A stretch of 64,000 nucleotides of DNA from Branchiostoma floridae (lineage: Eukaryota > Chordata > Leptocardii > Amphioxiformes > Branchiostomatidae). This document shows, in pieces, positions 57,801 to 64,000 of this stretch. The stretch is from contig NC_049982.1 of NCBI RefSeq assembly GCF_000003815.2, positions 13,705,746 to 13,769,745 of the forward strand, written 5' to 3'. Under the pieces are notes generated by a model that saw only the letters and a program-made list of their open reading frames with translations, did no database searches and was not told the origin of the DNA. Positions within the stretch are counted from its first letter, which is position 1, and every line of letters starts with the position of its first letter. The position numbers and the translations under genes were made by a program.

Positions 57801-59957
57801 TGTCAAAATCTGTTGCACCTTGCCAAATGTACAACATCCTTAGCACAATGATTCTTGACTCTGTGTAATGGACAGGGAACTTACAAAAGAAGATAGTCCA
57901 CTATAATCTAGTGCTTCTTGTATTGTGTTCTACCAGTCTTTGTATTGGGAGCTGTTCCAACAGTGTTTTACCACACCTCTAGTTGGCTATATACATTGTA
58001 TAGTAAGTGACACATTGCTCTGTAAGCCCACCATGAGAAACTACAAATGCCTGCATGTGTAGCAGTTTTTGATAGAACATTTTTACCTGAACACTTTGTT
58101 CAACACTTAAAGTTGTAGACTATATCTTTGTCTTTTTTTCCAGCTGTCACAAAAAATTGAAGCAACAGCAGAGCACAGACGACCAACCTTCCTCCTCCTC
58201 CTCCTCTTCTCCGATCCCAGGGGGAGGTTTCTTCTCCCTCGTTAAACTACGGACCCCATCTTCATCCACCTCCTGTTGTTGATCCTCCTGAGGTTGTTCT
58301 TTTTCCTTCTTCTTCAGTCCATACTGAAATGGAAAATGATTAAAAGAACTTCATCCCTCACAACCTTCTTCATAGATTGTCCACAGAGTTTGAAAGGGTA
58401 GCAGTTTAAGATGGTGTCTGAACCTTGTGCTTCATTGAAAGCAACAGTTCCTGAGGTCAATATTAGAGTGGCACATATACTCTGCTTCAGTCCATTATAG
58501 TTAAAATTCTTAAAATGTTGCCCACCTTTGAAATCCCCATCACATCTTGTCAACTGTCAATGCTTCAAAAATACTCAAATCCCTAACATACACAAAACAT
58601 GTTATGGCCCTCAGTGCTTTTATACTGATCCTCAAATGGCTTAGGTCACCATCAAAGTCTTTGAAATGCCCTCCACTTAGCTGTAAAAAATATTGTCTCT
58701 TTGGAGGTTCATTTTGCTGGCTAAAGGGACTGCCCTGAATGACCACAAAGTCATCCTTTATGACAAGAAGGGCCCAGAGTGAACCTCAGTAACCCTTCCT
58801 GGGCTACAGTAGACAAATAGAAGAGGCCAAGTGAAGGTCACTTTAACAGACAATATGGGTTCAGCCCTTAGCAAGAAGCAATTATCAGATAACCATGTAC
58901 ATGCATGCGTGTCTGTGTGAGTATATATAGTACTGTTGCGTGGGTGAAGTAAGGACAATTTATTGTTGGAGCCAACTTGAGGCTTTTCCTTGACATTGAT
59001 GCTCATGAATTTTGTCAGCCATGCTTTTAACTCATTTTTAAGTGTGTCCCTTCAAGACTAAAATGAAAAGTGAAACAAAACCAGGGCTAGAAATACCACC
59101 TGCATATACAGGTTAGTGCAGGTAAAATTGGAGCTGTGCAGGTATTTCTGGTGTCTACGTGCACCTAACCTGCACTGGTCCATGTACTGGGTTTTATACA
59201 TAAATGTCATATGATGTAGGTGTATGCGGATTGTTATTAGCTGCATTGACTGTTACCACCTATAAAGTAGAAGAAAAAATAACAATGGTTCCAGAACTAT
59301 TTAAGTATGATCCATACTTCATTAATTCAGAGTGGTGCAGGCAAAATTTGTCTGGTGCAGGTAATTTTCAGTATTACCTGCACCAGTGCAGGTATGCAGA
59401 AAAATGTATTTCGAGCCCTGAAAACTGTCGAGCTGCTTATGATGCTAGCAACTAGCTTGAAAAAATGTAATCATTACAATCAATGTCTGTTGACTGGTTG
59501 AATCCTATTGCAGGAGAAATAAATAAAAGTAATTTAAAGACTAAAATCATCTTTTTGTCTGTAACACATGAGTCTGAATGCTCAATCACACATCTCATGA
59601 TCTTCAAGGAGATATTATCATCAAAATGAAATATCTTTTATTGGTCCCATCACTAGGATGTGATATGTTTACACATCTGCTTGGAGATAGACATATCCCA
59701 TATTGTACCTAACTTGTGCTTGAATATCTGCTTAAATCATTCCTTGAGCATATGAAGATGATCAAGTCTCACCTTGTCCCTGATTGTTGACCTGACCTTC
59801 TCCCGCTCCTCCTCCATCTTACGATGTTTCTCCTTCCTGGCCTCCTCCTGTTGCCTCAGGGCCTCGGCCACCTCTGGGTCCTGTCCGTCCTCAGTCAGTT
59901 CCTTCTTCTCTCCATCTCCTTCTTCATCTTTTCCTCCTCCTGTTATATTCTGCAGTT
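54836..59957 (-). CDS. CPLX: Complexin, 3' coding exons (5' end missing)
   Basis: Three exons: 59773-59957, 58188-58323, 54836-54909 (stop TAG 54836-54838). Phases agree. They give about 131 residues; the first exon, expected to encode the short N-terminus, was not found and probably lies beyond 64000. The accessory and central helices are present (EVAEALRQQEEARKEKHRKM, then EEEREKVRSTIRDKYGLKKK). The residues that contact the SNARE bundle in mammalian complexin 1 (R59, R63, K69, Y70) are all kept with the same spacing. An acidic run of glutamates precedes a C-terminal amphipathic segment PLDELWKMFSEKFP. It ends FSNK with no CAAX box. Complexin clamps and promotes synaptic vesicle fusion in nerve terminals. 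Confidence 0.93.
54910..58187 (-). other. Last intron of complexin
   Basis: 3.3 kb between the acidic exon and the final exon. Open frames on both strands at 56822-57393 lack motifs and splice support. A G-run lies at about 56774-56783, and an 18-bp tandem repeat (GACTATGAATATCATCCTAT) lies at about 55403-55438. No CAAX-encoding alternative last exon was recognised. Confidence 0.6.
59082..59420. mobile_element. hAT-like MITE in a complexin intron
   Basis: CAGGGCTAGAAATAC at the left matches, inverted, GTATTTCGAGCCCTG ending at 59420. CAGGG ends are typical of hAT elements. GTGCAGGTA-type text recurs many times inside (for example at 59115, 59137 and 59362). AAAAC flanks both sides, but a full 8-bp duplication is not seen. 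Confidence 0.65.
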
Positions 59958-60923
59958 CTGTAGGAAAACACAAGGTGTCCCAAAAATACCGTCATTTGAA
60001 GAGGTGAAATATCATGTACATTTTGTGAAAATGACATGATTATTTTGTACACAACTGTTGGGTTGCTCAAAGTATATCAGTTCCGTAATATTAGTGATGA
60101 ATAAATAATAAAAGTCCACAATTAAGAATTCTAAAGTTATGATTCTAAGCTTGGACGACATCTGGTGAAATCTAGATCTCGCATACTAAAACAAAAAAAT
60201 ATGGTTTATTTTACCCAACGACTTAGTTTTCTGTGCCTGATAAATTTGCCTGTAAAAACCTTGTGTGTGAAAAATTTGCACACATTTAAGACATCTAAGG
60301 CAAGTGACTACATGACATGATTTTTTTATCTAATGCTTAAATTTTTTGTTTTAACAACTCCTGATTTTAGGTCCCTTAGGAATAGCCTAATTTGAAGATC
60401 TGTCACATTTCAAAATCACTTAACCTTGTCAGAAATACATGGAAAAGTCATTAAGTATAAGGTTGTGCACTGTAAAACTCAACAACTTTCTTCTGTTATG
60501 TAAGATTAAATCTTTACTCGTACTCAACCAGATTGTCTAGTGTTTGTGTGTAAAATATTATTTAAAAATCACTTGAATATTGACAGAACAAGATTTTGTA
60601 CTCTAATAGACTATAGAATACAACAGTATGACAATTTAATTTTGTTCCATCTTCAAGTTTTAAAGTTTAAAACTGCAAAAACAATTTTAATCCCTAGGGA
60701 ATCAACTACCTTACATATTATCTTGCACAGATTCTTCGTGCACACAAAACCCTGTCCCTTTACCTGTCATTGTGACACAGCATGTCACAGTGATATATCA
60801 CTGACATACCAATATCTCTTGGCTGTCCAACTCAGAAATTGTTTAGGGTAAGATAAACTAGATGTCAGTTCTACAGGAATAACACACACATACCACAATA
60901 CAGTAAGATTTATGAGAATATGA

Positions 60924-61072
60924 GAATATCACAATGCATTGAGCAAGATTGATCATCATATGGTATAGTGTCAGAAAGTGTGGTCTGAAGTGCTGTAACT
61001 GGTGTATAAGAATACCACGATGGAGCAAGATGGATGACTATATGGTTTAGTGTCGGGAAGTCTGGTCTCATG
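60924..61072. repeat. Imperfect tandem duplication
   Basis: 'agaatatcacaatg...' with GGTATAGTGTCAGAAAGTGT (copy 1) recurs as 'agaataccacgatg...' with GGTTTAGTGTCGGGAAGTCT (copy 2), about 84 bases apart. It has a few substitutions and small indels. Confidence 0.6.
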
Positions 61073-61356
61073 ATTGACAGGAGGCACTGTGTCTAGAAAG
61101 CCACGAAATGAATGTCTCTCCTGGGCGCCATTGCAGGCTGACAGGCACATGTATCAATCTTCATGTTCCCACATATATGTTGCCTGATACCATCCTCCCA
61201 CGGTTTTCTACATTCACACGCCATGTAAAATTGTCACAGCAATTCCATCACATCCTGCACTTTCATGTACAATAAATTTGGCTCTGAGCCCCATGACAGG
61301 CATTCATATTCAACAATTGCGCAGCACGCACGAAATGTCCTGTATATCCGACTGTC

Positions 61357-61757
61357 CTGATGCAAATGACCTTGCTTCCCATCGAGTACTTTTTTTTGCT
61401 TCCTGAGTACTTTCATTTATTGGAAAAAGGAACAACAAAGATCCTTTGCCCTTCCCTACTGGGCAAACAAGCCAAGCTCCTCCTAATGTCCCCAGGCGGC
61501 TCAAATTGTGCTTTGACTGCCTCCATCAGTGAACCTTCAAATTTGACTGCCTCCATCAGTGCATCTGATTTTCTTAGTAAGTGTGCTGATGCAAATGACC
61601 TAGCTTCCCATCTACCAAATGCTTCCATTTCTTGGAAAAAAAATAATGATTACACAAATGCTTTGCCATTCTGTACTTTTCTGATGGGCAGGAAAAGAAC
61701 CCAAGCTCCTCTTTATGTCCCAGGGCTCAAATTGTGCTTTGACTGCCCCCATCAGTG
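61357..61757. repeat. Tandem duplication, period about 227
   Basis: CTGATGCAAATGACCTTGCT (61357) recurs at about 61585 with one change. CTCAAATTGTGCTTTGACTG (61500) recurs at 61726. Within copy 1, TTTGACTGCCTCCATCAGTG is itself repeated at about 30-bp spacing (61512 and 61542). Confidence 0.75.
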
Positions 61758-64000
61758 CACCTCCATCCAATGTTATTCCTTCCACACCTGTGACCGTATG
61801 AACCCTTTAAAGGAAATGTTCCTCTATCTAGGACGTCTTTAACTTGAGATGGTGTGATCTACAGTTTATTCCTTTGCTGCATGAGGCACCCAGCTGATTG
61901 GGGGATAAACTTGGGGGATAAAGCGGTGCCAGAAATGCTTTTAAGGCAGATTTTCCGTGCCTTTCCAACCGTTACGCTGCTATGTGCTGCTCTTTTACCG
62001 ATTCCATGCTTGGTTGATGACCATGCTCTGGTAGTAGCATGGCCTGTGCGATAGCCACTTTCAAGTATATGTAATGGTTTGGTGTAACGCATGGCATTTA
62101 TGGTTGTTCTATACATCTTATTGACAGATTCTAAATACAGGCAAGAAGAATAAAATTGCATACCCCCTGTGCATATTAGCAGTGCATCTAACAGGGTACA
62201 TTGTCATCTTTTCCCAATAAAATGTGCAATGCCCATGTTGGAATTTCTATAGGGGAAACGTTTTTAATATAGATCAATAGGCAGCCCAGAGAATAACTGG
62301 TATTATTCAGATATTATAGAATAATCCATTTTGAATCAACGTGCATGAAGTTATAACAAATATACAATTAATTGACTACAAAACCTGTCAAACAAAATAT
62401 GAATATGGTGTGAATACAATCATAGTCGTGCAGCTTGAGCTATTTCCACATGAACTGCTTGCTCACGTAGAATTCTTAAATGGACTGAAGTCTGATAAAT
62501 GAGCGTAACCTTTAAGTTCAAAAGCAATATGTGCACACCTCTAACCACTTCCCTTCAATAACCAACATGGACCTCACCCTGGTAGACGGCAATATTTTGT
62601 TAAGTGCAGACTGTTGCCCTCAAAGATTTTAAAACGACCTTTAATCTCAGAGGCCATTTTAGCTGCGGCACAAGTTTGGTTATGCTGAGTTCGGCATGAG
62701 GTGAAAATTGCTCCATTGCAGCTGCAGCAAAGCTAGCATTAACTTTCATACTTCTACAAGTTACCCTAAGAGACCTAAGATGGCCACATTAAAGGAAATG
62801 GTAAATCTATAGAAATCCCCAGGGTGCACATTTAAGATACACAGGTGTTCAAGCCATTCTTATGGGACCTTGACAATGCTGAGTTTCTGCTGTGGTCTGA
62901 GATAGATTACTTTGCAGGTTGAGAGTTCATAGAAACATGAGTCCAAGCTCTGTATTATGGTGGAGTTTCTTAAAAGTTTTACAACAGCATCTGCAGGAAG
63001 GCAGTCCTTTTTGGTTGTGTGGTCATGATACTTAAGTGCTTTGAAGACTGCAAGACTGGTACTTTGCTAAAACTGCCCTACGCCTGCTCACCACAATTCC
63101 ACGAATTTTCTCGTGACTTTGAAGTTCTAGGATCGGAGTGGGGTTCTCTAATCCTGACAATGGCCTCTGAATGTTATTAGTTCCTTTATTCTTTTCTTTT
63201 CCAGAATGCAGAAGAACCCATTACCCATAAGCATTTCAGGGTAGATTGCACACTATCTACCATGCTGAGCATTTAGAGTTTTTGACCTCTCAGAAAAGCT
63301 TGATTTAAGAAGGCTTTCATTTAAGAGGGCTTTGCTTGTACATGTACTAGAATACACCCAGGACACTAAAAGCCAATTTGTATAAAGAAGAATGGTCACA
63401 ATCATCCACAAATGGATATGCAAGTCTTAGATTTATAGGTAAAAGGCAATATATCATGCACTGTAACAGTCTATTAAGTGAAATACTCTAAGTTATTTAC
63501 TGTGTTAGTGCATTGAACAGTCAAACTTACATTAGTCATATATACCTGTGAGGATAAGGTTTGATCCCTTTTATTCCTGATGTTCATTTGGCAGCTGATA
63601 TTTCCATATTAGACACCATTCTTTAGATTTAAACTTTAATACTTGACATTTTGTCAATGTTATGATAATTTCCAATGTGGCTTTCTTACAAAATCAGTAA
63701 GCAATGCTGCAGCTCAATGCTATCTGTTGGTACCAGATGCATTCATAGGGAAAATATAAAATATTTCTATATGAAGATGCTATTAACGCTAGTTCACCTT
63801 TATCTGTCAGGTGACCTATATCCGTTATATTCAAAAACAATGTATTTAGGATTATTATCTAAAGAAGTTGCAATATCTTGCAAATAACTTGCAACATTTT
63901 GAAAATATTGAAATTCAAAATGACACTCTTGTTGCATTTGATGTCCATAGATAGGCTGTTTTTTAAAAACAGTGACAATAGGTTATGCCGGGGGATAAAG

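Larger units (their letters stand above)
59958..64000 (-). other. Presumed 5' intron of complexin
   Basis: Upstream of the first complexin exon found. No start exon ending in phase 1 and encoding the usual short N-terminus was recognised. The stretch holds two tandem duplications (60924-61072 and 61357-61757) and otherwise A+T-rich DNA. Confidence 0.45.

Noticed and set aside
59774-60039. Serine/phenylalanine-rich frames on the + strand near 59800
   Set aside because: They are antisense to the complexin helix exon. The low-complexity composition reflects the lysine/glutamate codons of complexin.

Overview
The window is nuclear DNA from an animal, most likely a lancelet (Branchiostoma). This is inferred from GT-AG introns between short conserved exons, a single pre-duplication copy of genes that are paired in vertebrates, many small inverted-repeat transposons in introns, and one 100-bp assembly gap. 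No ribosomal RNA, CRISPR array or prokaryotic operon is present. No species was confirmed by database search.

Five genes can be read from the sequence. (1) On the + strand, about 1260-6044, a death-domain protein has a large N-terminal region I do not recognise. (2) On the - strand, 9861-20502, is a complete 12-exon beta-TrCP (the ancestor-type gene of vertebrate BTRC and FBXW11). Its exons sum to 1530 nt, which is exactly 509 codons plus stop. (3) On the + strand, 21050-24018, is a complete six-exon PBDC1 of 176 aa. It is head to head with beta-TrCP over a promoter region of about 550 bp. (4) On the - strand, 28432-42579, is a complete 12-exon PDCD4 of about 468 aa, with a first intron of 8.3 kb. 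(5) On the - strand, 54836-59957, are the three 3' coding exons of complexin. Its first coding exon was not found and probably lies beyond 64000.

Beta-TrCP is the substrate-recognition subunit of an SCF ubiquitin ligase, and in mammals PDCD4, an inhibitor of eIF4A, is one of its known substrates. Here the ligase and the substrate lie about 8 kb apart (closest coding ends), with PBDC1 between them. The mammalian phosphodegron (DSGxxS) is not visible in this PDCD4, although the C-terminal basophilic kinase site is kept. Beta-TrCP, PDCD4 and complexin together match a linkage still seen in pieces on human 10q and 5q35.

The rest is introns, untranslated regions and intergenic DNA carrying mobile elements. 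They include a piggyBac-type MITE with TTAA duplications, a pogo/Tc-type MITE with TA duplications, at least one hAT-type MITE, several hairpin MITEs, a tRNA-derived SINE, and tandem duplications. One of the duplications copies the 3' splice site of a PBDC1 exon.
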